Shown piece by piece: positions 51,117 through 59,657 of a DNA stretch of 64,000 nucleotides. Location: the NCBI RefSeq assembly GCF_005280255.1, contig NZ_CP040018.1, positions 4,340,001 to 4,404,000 of the forward strand. Reading direction: 5' to 3'. Position 1 is the stretch's first letter. Each line of letters begins with the position of its first letter. This stretch comes from Arthrobacter sp. 24S4-2. Lineage in GTDB: Bacteria; Actinomycetota; Actinomycetes; Actinomycetales; Micrococcaceae. Below the pieces are notes generated by a model, which searched no databases, was not told the DNA's origin, and worked only from the letters and a program-made list of their open reading frames with translations. The position numbers and the translations under genes are program-made.

Positions 51117-52453
51117 GGTTTTGCTCGCTGTGCGTCGTTGCGGGAGTGGATGAGTCGGCCTTTGAGGGAGGTCGCCACAACTCGGTTGCGGAACTCCCTC
51201 CCATGGAAAGGGTTGTTGGCTGACTTGGAGTACCTGTCGGCACTTGTGACGGTCCAACCGGTGGAGGTGTCGATGAGGGTAAATGTTGCAGGTTCGCCTG
51301 CGGAGAGCGGGCGTCCTGCGAAGTCACTGATGCCGCCGATCCGTGCCGGTGCGGCCGACATCAGCTCAGCCACGCGCTTCCAGTCCAAGGCCTGCGCTTC
51401 TGCCATGACCGCGGCCACGACAGTCAGCGCGGTTTCCAGACCGGTCATACCGAAAGGCGCGTCGCACCAGGAGCGTGCCTTGCTCTGGTCCGTGTGCGGG
51501 GCATGGTCGGTGGCGACGGCGTCGATGGTGCCATCCAGAAGTGCTGCCCTGAGGGCGTGGACGTCGTCGGCTGACCGCAGAGGCGGGTTGACCTTGTACC
51601 GGGTGTCAGTCAGCGCGGACAGTTCGTCCGTGAGCAGGAGGTGGTGAGGCGTTACCTCGGCGGTAACAGGCCATCCCTGCGATTTGGCCCAGCGGATGAT
51701 CTCCACTGACCGTCGGGTCGAGATGTGGCACACGTGCAGTCTCGCACCGGTTTCGGCAGCCAGAATGGCGTCCCTGGCGATGATGGTTTCCTCTGCAACA
51801 CCCGGCCATGGCGGAAGGCCGGTGGCTTCCGCTGCGGGCCCGGCATTGATCTGGCCGTGCCCGGCGAGATCCCCGCTCTGGGCATGCTGGGCCACGACAC
51901 GGCCCAGCCGAGCGGCCTCCAGAAGTGCCTGACGGGTGAGCGCCGCATCGTTGACGCACTTGCCGTCGTCGGAAAACATCCGCGCCCCTGCGGCTGCCAT
52001 CTCGGCATATGGCGCCGCTTCCTTGCCCTGCAGGCCTTTGGTGATGGCTCCGACCGGATGGACGCGGCAATGGCCATGGCGTTCGGCTAGCGCCAGGATG
52101 TGCGTCACCCTGTCTGCGGTGTCCGTGACCGGATCCGTGTTGGCCATGGCAAACACATCGGTATAGCCCCCGGCTGCCGCGGACAGCGTGCCGGTTTCGA
52201 TGGTTTCTGATTCCTCACCGCCTGGTTCGCGCAGATGGGTGTGCAGGTCAACGAGTCCCGGCAGCATGATCAGGTCCGTGGTGTCGATCACCCGCGCATC
52301 TGCGGGGGACGGATGTCCTGCGGGCATGAAGGATGCGAACCGGCCGTCTCTGATGAGGGCGTCGGTCGGTGGACCGCCGTAGGGAAGTACACCGGTCAGC
52401 ACCACCTGTTCCAGTGTTTCCCCGGTTGTCCACTGCAACGCAGTTGCGGTCAT
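51113..52453 (-). CDS. pyrC: Dihydroorotase, class I
   Basis: About 446 residues from ATG 52453 (overlapping the pyrK stop at 52450). Zinc-amidohydrolase motifs are LPGLVDLHTHLREPG, FAMANTDPVTDTADRV, FSDDGKCVNDAALT, VAQHAQSGDLAGHG, LHVCHISTRRSVEIIRW and VDAVATDHAPHT-like IDAVATDHAPHT. In biosynthesis the enzyme closes the ring. In this operon with an N-carbamoyl amidohydrolase it would open dihydroorotate to N-carbamoyl-aspartate. The tight coupling to aspA rather than to pyrB/carAB supports the catabolic direction. Confidence 0.9.
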   Translation of the reverse strand: MTATALQWTTGETLEQVVLTGVLPYGGPPTDALIRDGRFASFMPAGHPSPADARVIDTTDLIMLPGLVDLHTHLREPGGEESETIETGTLSAAAGGYTDVFAMANTDPVTDTADRVTHILALAERHGHCRVHPVGAITKGLQGKEAAPYAEMAAAGARMFSDDGKCVNDAALTRQALLEAARLGRVVAQHAQSGDLAGHGQINAGPAAEATGLPPWPGVAEETIIARDAILAAETGARLHVCHISTRRSVEIIRWAKSQGWPVTAEVTPHHLLLTDELSALTDTRYKVNPPLRSADDVHALRAALLDGTIDAVATDHAPHTDQSKARSWCDAPFGMTGLETALTVVAAVMAEAQALDWKRVAELMSAAPARIGGISDFAGRPLSAGEPATFTLIDTSTGWTVTSADRYSKSANNPFHGREFRNRVVATSLKGRLIHSRNDAQRAKP

Positions 52454-53349
52454 GGCGTGCAAACCGCGGCGGACACAGGTTCCCATGAGAACACGGGGCC
52501 GTCGTTGCAGATCAGGGGGCTTTCGTCGCCTTCGCTCCGGGCACCGGAGGCGCATCCGTGGCAGTATCCGAGGCCGCAGGCCATGTGTGCTTCGACCGAG
52601 ACTTGTACCCGGGATCCCCAGCGGACGGCCAGGTCCTCGCTGACTCTGGTGAGCCGGTCGGAGCCGCAGGTCATGATGAGTTCGGGCGGGTTGCTGTCCC
52701 AGTCGGTGGTGAGAGTGGCGAACAGGGCTTCGGGTGTGCTGTCGCCAGTCTGGTCGGTGACTTCGTAGACTTTGGCTCCGTGGCTGCGGTAGTGGTCCGC
52801 GCCGATGAGTGCGGATGGTTCGCGTGCACTTGTCACGGCGATGGTTTCAATCCCGTTGTCGGCGTTGGCTTGGGCGACGGTTGTGAGAGAGCAGGTGCCG
52901 ATGCCCCGGCCGATGAGCAGCACTCTGCGGGTGCCCTCTTCGATTTCGAAGCTTCGGCCGAGCGGGCCGACGACAAACATTTCCTCGGCGATTTCGAAGG
53001 ACTGCAGGCGTTTGGTTCCCGAGCCGACCACCCCGTACAGCACTTGGATGGTTCCGGCGGTGACGTCTGTAGAGTAGATTGCCATCGGACGTGGCAGAGC
53101 CGGAGTCTTTTCACCGCGCCGCGCTGCGGTGAGCATGACAAACTGGCCGGGCTGGGCCGTGTGGGCGATGACCGGAGCATCGAGGGTCAGTGCCATGTAC
53201 CTGTCCCCGATGGGACGGTGGTCCAGAATGCGGTACTGGCCTGCTGTGGCTTTGGGGCGGGCGTTGCGCGGAAGTTTACTCAGTTCCCAATGGTCCTGGC
53301 TGTCGCTGTCACGCACGGTCGCTGTCGGTGCGTCGGAAGGGGTGGACAT
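52450..53349 (-). CDS. pyrK: Dihydroorotate dehydrogenase electron-transfer subunit (PyrK type)
   Basis: About 299 residues from ATG 53349. The FAD domain has PGQFVMLTAARRGEKTPALP and PRPMAIYSTD. The NAD-binding part has VLLIGRGIGTCSLTTVAQAN. The 2Fe-2S motif is at the C-terminus: ACGLGYCHGC followed by CNDGPVF. PyrK passes electrons between NAD(H) and the flavin of PyrD-B enzymes, which lets orotate be reduced with NADH. The N-terminal 40 residues are an extra extension. Confidence 0.87.
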   Translation of the reverse strand: MSTPSDAPTATVRDSDSQDHWELSKLPRNARPKATAGQYRILDHRPIGDRYMALTLDAPVIAHTAQPGQFVMLTAARRGEKTPALPRPMAIYSTDVTAGTIQVLYGVVGSGTKRLQSFEIAEEMFVVGPLGRSFEIEEGTRRVLLIGRGIGTCSLTTVAQANADNGIETIAVTSAREPSALIGADHYRSHGAKVYEVTDQTGDSTPEALFATLTTDWDSNPPELIMTCGSDRLTRVSEDLAVRWGSRVQVSVEAHMACGLGYCHGCASGARSEGDESPLICNDGPVFSWEPVSAAVCTP

Positions 53350-53359
53350 TGCAGTTCTC

Positions 53360-54661
53360 CTAGTTGTCACTGGTGCTGGGGGACGAGGCATCGAGGTGCA
53401 CGAGACTGGCGGTCAACAGTTCGATGCCGACGGCCAGGTCCTCGAAATCAGTGAGTTCGTCGGGGGAATGGCTGACGCCATGGTTGCGGCTGGGCACGAA
53501 GATCATCCCGCCGGGACACACATGGTTGATCATCTGGGTATCATGGCTGGCCCCGGAAGGCATGACCCTGTACTCCAGTCCGAGGCTGGCTGCTGATGCT
53601 GTGATGGCGTTGCGAATTGTCACCGGCAGGACGACGGGCGAGGCATCAGCCAAGACTTCGACGGAGATACCGACGCCCCGGTGGGCGGCGATTTCATGGG
53701 CAGCGGCGATGAGCTCGCTGGTGGAGAACCGCTGTCGGTCATTATCGACATCCCGGACGTCGACGTGGAGCTGGCAGTGTCCCGGAATGGTCGTGATGGA
53801 GCCGGGGTGGACGTCAAGTTTGCCCACGGTGATGCGGGTGCCGTGGTGCCGGGAGTCCTTGGCGAGTCCTTCAGCTGCCAGGACAATCTGAGCCGACGCT
53901 GCCAGGGCATCGGCCCGGAGGTGCATCGGCGTGCCACCGGTGTGGGACGCCCGGCCTGTGATGTCGATGCGGATACGGGTACTCCCGGAAATCAGGTCGA
54001 CGACTCCCACGGGCAGGCCGGCGTCTGTCAGAACGCTTCCCTGTTCGATGTGAAGCTCGATGAATCCGGCCCAGTCATTTTCGTCCCAGACGGCATCTGA
54101 AATCCCTTGGGGATCAATATTGATGGCTCTCATGGCGTCCGCGACGCTGACGCCATCCCCATCCATCAGGCCCGGAAGATCTTTGGGCCCGGTGAGGCCG
54201 GCCACGATGCGGCTCCCTGTGCAGGCCTGACCGAATCGGGCTCCTTCTTCGGCGGCAAAGGCCACGAACCGGATGGTGTGCCTGGTCGGTATCGGCTGTC
54301 CCACGAGCGTCCGTGCGACTTCCATGGCCGCCACGACACCTGCGATTCCGTCGAAGGCCCCGCCGTTGGGGACACTGTCCAGGTGCGATCCCGTGCCGAG
54401 GGCAGGTAGACGGGGGTCCGATCCTGGCAGTTCGGCGATGGTGTTCCCGGCCGCGTCCGTGCTGACCTGCAGTCCGAGCTCTTCCATGTACGCTGTGAAC
54501 TCAGCATGGGCGCTGCGCTCCAGCGGGCTGTAGGCCAGGCGGGTTATGCCTGGCCCTTTGCCGGGCTCGGTCAGGGCTGCGAAGCGTTCAATCAGGATGC
54601 GGACGCGGTCCGCGCTCCGGCCCGGCAGGGCGGCGGTTTGCTCAGCCGTTGTCGTGTGCAT
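53360..54661 (-). CDS. Zn-dependent N-carbamoyl-amino-acid amidohydrolase (candidate ureidosuccinase)
   Basis: About 433 residues from ATG 54661. M20-family metal ligands lie in GTGSHLDSVPNGGAFDGIAG, FAAEEGARFG and ELHIEQGSVL; the dimerisation lid has TGRASHTGGTPM and the last His is in PSRNHGVSHSPDELT. This family covers L-N-carbamoylases, beta-ureidopropionases and allantoate amidohydrolases. Placed between dihydroorotase and aspartase, N-carbamoyl-L-aspartate is the obvious substrate (giving aspartate, CO2 and ammonia). Substrate is inferred from context. Confidence 0.82.
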   Translation of the reverse strand: MHTTTAEQTAALPGRSADRVRILIERFAALTEPGKGPGITRLAYSPLERSAHAEFTAYMEELGLQVSTDAAGNTIAELPGSDPRLPALGTGSHLDSVPNGGAFDGIAGVVAAMEVARTLVGQPIPTRHTIRFVAFAAEEGARFGQACTGSRIVAGLTGPKDLPGLMDGDGVSVADAMRAINIDPQGISDAVWDENDWAGFIELHIEQGSVLTDAGLPVGVVDLISGSTRIRIDITGRASHTGGTPMHLRADALAASAQIVLAAEGLAKDSRHHGTRITVGKLDVHPGSITTIPGHCQLHVDVRDVDNDRQRFSTSELIAAAHEIAAHRGVGISVEVLADASPVVLPVTIRNAITASAASLGLEYRVMPSGASHDTQMINHVCPGGMIFVPSRNHGVSHSPDELTDFEDLAVGIELLTASLVHLDASSPSTSDN

Positions 54662-55148
54662 GGGTTTGTTCCTTTGATGATTCCGGCCCGCCGGGTTCGC
54701 TTCCCGCCAGGGTGTAGGTGTCGATGCCGAGGCGTGCTTCCGGCCCGGGTGCTGCGACCACTGAACCGATGCCGGCGACGACGGCCCCCTGGGACTGGGT
54801 GAATCGGACGAGGGCATCGAGCCCGTGCAGTTCGGTCCAGTCGTAACTGACCGCAACGGCCCGGGAACCCGGCGCGAGGGTGCCGGAAATACCGAGCGAT
54901 CCTTCGACCGAGAAGGCGTAGACCAGGTCGGCGTGCAGCTCCCTGGCCACCACATGGCCCAGGACCGCGGATTCGACCTGATCCCAGACAACGACGGTGT
55001 CCGGGGCAGCCGATGTCAGGGACGCGGCCAGGCCACGGCCCAGCGCTTCGGCGACGGCCGGGCTTTGCAGGGAGGTGATGTGCAGGGCTTCTTCGGCGCT
55101 GGCGTAGCGGCGGGCGATTTCCAGCAAACGGGCGGTGTTGTCAGACAT
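54642..55148 (-). CDS. Degenerate phosphoribosyltransferase-like protein 1
   Basis: A 168-residue protein that resembles a type I PRTase (orotate PRTase fold): TVVVWDQVESAVLGHVVARE, DLVYAFSVEGSLGISGTLAP and GSRAVAVSYDWTELHGLDAL. The PRPP loop, normally (V/I)VDD(V/I)xTTGxS, is replaced by AVSYDWTELHG, so PRPP binding is unlikely. It overlaps the amidohydrolase gene by 20 bp. It may be a ligand-binding or inactive partner of the next protein. Fold assignment is by pattern only. Confidence 0.55.
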   Translation of the reverse strand: MSDNTARLLEIARRYASAEEALHITSLQSPAVAEALGRGLAASLTSAAPDTVVVWDQVESAVLGHVVARELHADLVYAFSVEGSLGISGTLAPGSRAVAVSYDWTELHGLDALVRFTQSQGAVVAGIGSVVAAPGPEARLGIDTYTLAGSEPGGPESSKEQTHAHDNG

Positions 55149-55686
55149 GGTGGCTCTCCTTGTTGGCGGTGGAGAGTTCAGCCAAGCTGAAAAGCGCGTG
55201 CCGCGTCAAGGATGTACCGGCGCTGTCGTGATCGGAGCCCAGAACGGACAGGACGAGTTTCGGCCGCACCCCGGCCGCCGCAAGGACCTCCAGGGCCAGG
55301 TTCTCATCGGAATCCGGGCGGTAGCCGAGCAGCACCGACCGATCCGAGGGATGAAGTTCGCCGATAACTACGCCGGAGGGAAGATCCACGAGAGCAAACG
55401 GGATCCCGGTGTGAAGTGAGATCGCCGTGGCCAGAGCGGTGTCCCGGCCTGAGCGTGCTACAAGTCGGTCAGTGCCGGCCGGCACGCGCGGGGCGAGTGC
55501 GGCGGCGATCCGGCGAAGGACTGAGGGTCGGTTAAGGGCAGCGGAGGCGTCGGGGGAGGCAGCGTCGGGCGGCGTCAGCGCCCGGAGATCAGCGGCCAGG
55601 TCCTCGCGTTGTTGTGCTGGATCCTGGATGATGCTCGGCGGCGTGGTGGCGGAAAGCGTGGTCACGGGGGTGTCCTTCCGAGGCAT
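55141..55686 (-). CDS. Degenerate phosphoribosyltransferase-like protein 2
   Basis: A 181-residue protein. GTDRLVARSGRDTALATAIS, LHTGIPFALVDLPSGVVIGE and HPSDRSVLLGYRPDSDENLA, then LEVLAAAGVRPKLVLSVL, follow the OPRTase backbone order, but the PRPP-binding loop reads LLGYRPDSDEN. The next gene overlaps it by 8 bp. Two such proteins side by side in an orotate operon suggest a heterodimer derived from OPRTase. The N-terminal 45 residues are Pro/Ala-rich. Confidence 0.55.
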   Translation of the reverse strand: MPRKDTPVTTLSATTPPSIIQDPAQQREDLAADLRALTPPDAASPDASAALNRPSVLRRIAAALAPRVPAGTDRLVARSGRDTALATAISLHTGIPFALVDLPSGVVIGELHPSDRSVLLGYRPDSDENLALEVLAAAGVRPKLVLSVLGSDHDSAGTSLTRHALFSLAELSTANKESHHV

Positions 55687-55691
55687 TGGGT

Positions 55692-56969
55692 CTAGTCGAG
55701 TTCGGCGCCCTTGCGTTCCGGCACGATGAACATCGTGAGGAATGCAAGGAGGTAGATGGCCGGCAGCAATGCAAGGGCGAACGCGAATCCGTGCTCCGCC
55801 GCGATGACGGCGATGACGATCGGCGCGAATCCACCGACGCCGCGGCCGATGTTGAACAGTACGTTCTGGGCAGTGGCGCGGGCTTCGGTCGGGTACAGCT
55901 CGGCCATGAGGGCTCCGTAGCCGCCGAGCATTCCGTTGGCGAACGCGCCCATGATGAAACCGCCAGCCAGCAGGATGCCTGGATCGGTGATCTGGCTGTA
56001 GGCCAGAACGGAGACGGCGGCGCCGATCTGGAAGATCCAGAACGTCTTGCGGCGTCCGATCCTGTCGGCGAGCTGACCAAAGACGATGATGCCGGTCATC
56101 ATGCCGACCACAGTGACTGCGGTCCAGATCGACGAATTCGTCAGGCTGAGGTGAAACTGGGTGCTCAGGTAGCGGGGCAGCCAGGTCATGATGCCGAAGT
56201 ATCCGAAGTTCTGCACCGAGGTCAGGATGACCAGGGCAATGCTGACACGGACGGCCTTTTTGTTGCCTACCAGCAGCCGGAGAGAGTTTCCGCGGACCTT
56301 CGGGGCCCCGTGGTCAACGTTTGCGGCTTTCTCAAGGAATTTCGGCGATTCGTGCAGCCGCTTGCGGATGATCACAGCGACGACGGCCGGGAAGGCACCG
56401 ACGACGAACAGGCCGCGCCAGCCGAATGCGGTGATGATGGGAGCCGACAACAGGGCTGCTGCGAGGACGCCGCACTGGAATCCGATGGCCACCCAGGATG
56501 TGGCCCGGGCCCGCATTCGAGCCGGAACGGCCTCTGCCGCCAGCGTCATGCCGATGCCGAATTCGCCGCCGATGCCTATGCCGGCAATGAAGCGGTAGAT
56601 GGCGAGGTCGGTGAAGCCCATGGCAAGAGAGGAAAGCCCGGTGAAGACCGCGAAAAGGATCACGGAGTAGGTCAGCATCTTGACACGGCCGAAGCGGTCG
56701 CTGAGGATGCCGAAGACAATTCCGCCCAGGACGGCACCTAGAAGTGTCAGGGTGGTCAGGGCGCCCGCTTCGGTGTCGGTGATGTGGAACGTGGCAATAA
56801 TGCCGGAGAGGGCGAAGCTGAGAATCAGCAGGTCGAACCCGTCCAGGCCGTAGCCGATGGCGGAGGCGAAGACAGCCTTGCGGCCGTAACTGTCCATTTT
56901 GGCGTCTTGCGTCGCTTCAGGCCCTGGTGTGGCTTCGGTCGTGGACGGACCGTGGGTGTTGTTGCTCAT
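55692..56969 (-). CDS. MFS transporter (AAHS/MHS type), candidate orotate importer
   Basis: A 425-residue transporter with 12 predicted segments. The aromatic-acid:H+ symporter motif is IGYGLDGFDLLILSFALSG; motif A is GILSDRFGRVKMLTYSV; the second-half copy is GQLADRIGRRKTFWIFQ. It overlaps the dihydroorotate dehydrogenase stop as ATGA. Members of this family import aromatic and small carboxylic acids. Its position in the operon points to orotate or dihydroorotate. Confidence 0.82.
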   Translation of the reverse strand: MSNNTHGPSTTEATPGPEATQDAKMDSYGRKAVFASAIGYGLDGFDLLILSFALSGIIATFHITDTEAGALTTLTLLGAVLGGIVFGILSDRFGRVKMLTYSVILFAVFTGLSSLAMGFTDLAIYRFIAGIGIGGEFGIGMTLAAEAVPARMRARATSWVAIGFQCGVLAAALLSAPIITAFGWRGLFVVGAFPAVVAVIIRKRLHESPKFLEKAANVDHGAPKVRGNSLRLLVGNKKAVRVSIALVILTSVQNFGYFGIMTWLPRYLSTQFHLSLTNSSIWTAVTVVGMMTGIIVFGQLADRIGRRKTFWIFQIGAAVSVLAYSQITDPGILLAGGFIMGAFANGMLGGYGALMAELYPTEARATAQNVLFNIGRGVGGFAPIVIAVIAAEHGFAFALALLPAIYLLAFLTMFIVPERKGAELD

Positions 56970-57955
56970 GAGAGGCTCCGGGAGGGGATCGGGGTGTCCA
57001 GGGTTCCGATGAGTTCGGAAATTTTGGACACGTTGAGGCGGTGGCAGAGTGGTGTGAGATCGGCGATGATTTCACTCATTGCTGTGGGCCGGGTGAATGT
57101 GGCGGTTCCGATCTGGACGGCGGTGGCGCCGGCGATCATGAATTCGGCCACGTCTTCTGCGGTGGTGATGCCGCCGCAGCCTATGATGGGGATCTTGACG
57201 GCCTGGGCCGCGTCGCGGACGAGCTTGAGGGCGAGCGGCTTCACTGCCGGACCCGTGTAGCCGCCGGCGCCGCTGCCGAGGACGCTCGTTCGTTTGTAGA
57301 TGTTTACGGCCAGGCCGGAGAAGCTGTTGGAGACGGTTAAGGCGGTCGCCCCGGCGTCTTCTGCTGCTTTGGCGATTTCGCCGATGGAACTTACCGTAGG
57401 TGTCAGTTTGACGAAGAGTGGACGGTTCGTGAAGCGCCGGATGCCCTCGACAACCTCAGCCACGCGTTGCGGCGACGTTCCAATCGGAAGGCCACCGTGT
57501 TCAAGGTTGGGACACGAGACGTTGACCTCGAAGGCGGCAATATCCTCGTCGGCCAGATCCTCGGCAATCGTGTAGTACTCCTGTGTGAAGAGTCCTCCGA
57601 TGCTGACGACAACGTGGGTTCCGCTCTCCTGGTACTGACGCAGCAAGCCGTTGCGGAAGCCTTCACTTCCCGGGCTGGGAATGCCGACGCTGTTCAGCAT
57701 GCCGAACGCTGTTTCCGTCAGCCGGTGGGCCGGGTTCCCGGCCCGCTCCACTGCGAAGACCGTCTTCGTCACGACAGCTCCGAGATTCTCCAGCGGCAAC
57801 AGCGGAGCCAGCTCCGGTCCGAAGCAACCTGATGCTGGCATTACCGGGTTTGCCAGGCTGAGCTCGCCCAAGGCGACTGTGAGGTCGACACGAGCGGAAA
57901 CGTCATCGGGCTCCCATCGCTCGGGTGCCTTGTCAACCACGACTCCGTTTTCCAT
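56966..57955 (-). CDS. pyrD: Dihydroorotate dehydrogenase, class 1B catalytic subunit
   Basis: About 329 residues from ATG 57955, which has AAGGATG upstream; ATGs at 57973 and 58024 are alternatives. TIM-barrel FMN enzyme with LANPVMPASGCFGPELAPLL, MLNSVGIPSPGSEGF, the catalytic-Cys loop EVNVSCPNLEHGG, PLFVKLTPTVSSIGEIAKAA, VSNSFSGLAVN and IIGCGGITTAEDVAEFMIAG. Class 1B enzymes work with PyrK and NAD, and the reaction is reversible. It is the first gene of the operon and would reduce orotate. Confidence 0.9.
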   Translation of the reverse strand: MENGVVVDKAPERWEPDDVSARVDLTVALGELSLANPVMPASGCFGPELAPLLPLENLGAVVTKTVFAVERAGNPAHRLTETAFGMLNSVGIPSPGSEGFRNGLLRQYQESGTHVVVSIGGLFTQEYYTIAEDLADEDIAAFEVNVSCPNLEHGGLPIGTSPQRVAEVVEGIRRFTNRPLFVKLTPTVSSIGEIAKAAEDAGATALTVSNSFSGLAVNIYKRTSVLGSGAGGYTGPAVKPLALKLVRDAAQAVKIPIIGCGGITTAEDVAEFMIAGATAVQIGTATFTRPTAMSEIIADLTPLCHRLNVSKISELIGTLDTPIPSRSLS

Positions 57956-58421
57956 TTGGCGAACATCCTTCATCCGTGTAGTGAATATTCCTACAGCATG
58001 AGCCACATCACACAGCCTTGTCAACGGCCCGGTTGCCAGTGGCGGAACGGATCATGCGTGGCAAAGTGGGTGCGTTTTCCGTCTAGTAGCCAGGTCGCCT
58101 GATTTCGCTCCGCGCCACGGAATATTTGTCCCGAATGATGCGCATCTTTTGGAAATGATCGAGCATCGCAGTCAAAGTAAATTTTGTGTCTAATCGGCTA
58201 CAGAAGCTCGCGAATGACCCCTCGCATCCCAGCCTTTAGCCCTGTTCCTGCGCGAGGGCCGCGTCATTGACTTCCGCATAGTGGACCCTTAATTTTCGTG
58301 GCACGGAAATTTGGAATATTCCTTTCGGTACGGTGTGCAGGTTCGGAACTGCTGCTTTCACTGTGGAGAAACGGGTGGCCGACTTCCTGGTCGCGCCCAG
58401 ATGCACTATAAGGAAGCACCC
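57956..58421. promoter_or_regulatory. Promoter region between the orotate operon and the malic enzyme pseudogene
   Basis: No gene is visible in this 460-bp divergent gap. CACGGAATATTTGTCCCG (58116) and CACGGAAATTTGGAATATTC (58302) share a CACGGAA core, and GGAATATTCC (58313-58322) is a perfect 10-bp palindrome. These are candidate sites for the IclR regulator encoded at 59658; the match is by eye only. Confidence 0.35.
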
Positions 58422-59554
58422 ATGACCGTAGATCCTCAGACAACAGCACTTATCAACACCGACGAAATACTCAAGGCACACGAAGGGGGGAAACTGGCAG
58501 TGGTTGGGACGGTTCCTCTGGCCACCACGAGGGATCTCTCGACGGCCTACACATCCGGGGTTGCCGAGGTCAGCCTGGCATTACACCCCCCTTTGCTGAC
58601 GACCGCCACGAGGCGGCCCGCCCAGGTGTGCGTGTTCAGCATGGCTGGGTCCGCGTGCCGTTCTGGGGGCTCGGCGGCATCGGTCCGGGCGCCTCCTTGC
58701 CTGTTATGCAGTGCAAGGCCGCGCTTTTCAAAGCGTCCGGGCCCTGAATGCCATACCGCTGGTCATGGACACGACCGACGTCGACGAAATCGTGGAGACA
58801 CTTGTACGCCTGCGCCCCAGTTTCGGAGCAATCAACCTCGAGGACATTTCGGCCCCGCGACCCTTCGAGCTGGAGGCCAAACTGATCGAGGCGCTTGAAT
58901 GCCCTGTGATGCATGACGATCAGCACAGGACGGCCGTGGTCGTCCTGGCTGCTCTTACCAACGCAGCAAAGCTCACGGGTCGGTCGCTGCAATCCATCAA
59001 GATCGTCATTTACGGTGCCGGCTGTCGGAGTCACCTGTGCCCGGATCCTGACAGAGGCAGCAGTCCGTGGCTCCAAGGGGCTTATCGGCCCCGGCAGGAG
59101 TGACCTAGGGGCCGTAAAGGAGGAACTCCTGCGTCGGACGAATCCGCGCCGGCTGAGCGGCTCGGTGGAGGATGCGCTGTTTGGCGCCGATGTCTTTATC
59201 GGCGTGTCTTCCGCGACTCTGGATGAAAGAAACCTGACCTTGAGGGCTCCGGATTCGATCATTTTCGCTTTGTCGAATCCAACACCTGAAGTAGACCCTG
59301 AGGCTGCGGCCCGGTAGGCCAGCATCGTCGCGACGGGTCGGAGTGACTATCCGAACCAGATCAACAATGTACTGGCTTTCCCTGGCGTATTCCGGGGAGC
59401 CCTTGACGCCGGGGCGCAAAGAATCACTGCCAGAATGAAAGTCACCGCCGCCGTGGCCATCGCGGATCTCGTCGGCGATCAGCTCAGCACGGATTACATC
59501 GTGCCAAGCCCGCTCGACCCCCGCGTGACACCGGCCGTGACTGCGGCCGTGTGA
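58422..59554 (+). pseudogene. NAD(P)-dependent malic enzyme, decayed
   Basis: Malic-enzyme segments follow in order in different frames: GGKLAVVGTVPLATTRDLST (58480), ALNAIPLVMDTTDVDEIVET and EDISAPRPFELEAKLIEALE (58740-58910), CPVMHDDQHRTAVVVLAALT, VTCARILTEA (59030), VEDALFGADVFIGVSSATLD, FALSNPTPEVDPEAAAR with a TAG at 59315-59317, and then TGRSDYPNQINNVLAFPGVF to VTAAV. Several frameshifts, an internal loss near 58590 and a nonsense codon show the gene is dead. It once converted malate to pyruvate, a natural outlet for the fumarate from aspA. Confidence 0.85.
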
Positions 59555-59657
59555 ACCACAGCGCATAGAAAGCGCCGGGTAGGTGGTACCGATTACTCCC
59601 GTTATTTCGAGGAGGAGGGCGGCCGTGAAGCCTTCCTCCTGCTCGGCACGGCGGGAG

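Noticed and set aside
55686..56741. Plus-strand open frame of 351 codons
   Set aside because: Antisense to the MFS transporter, with a Gly/Asp/His-rich product.
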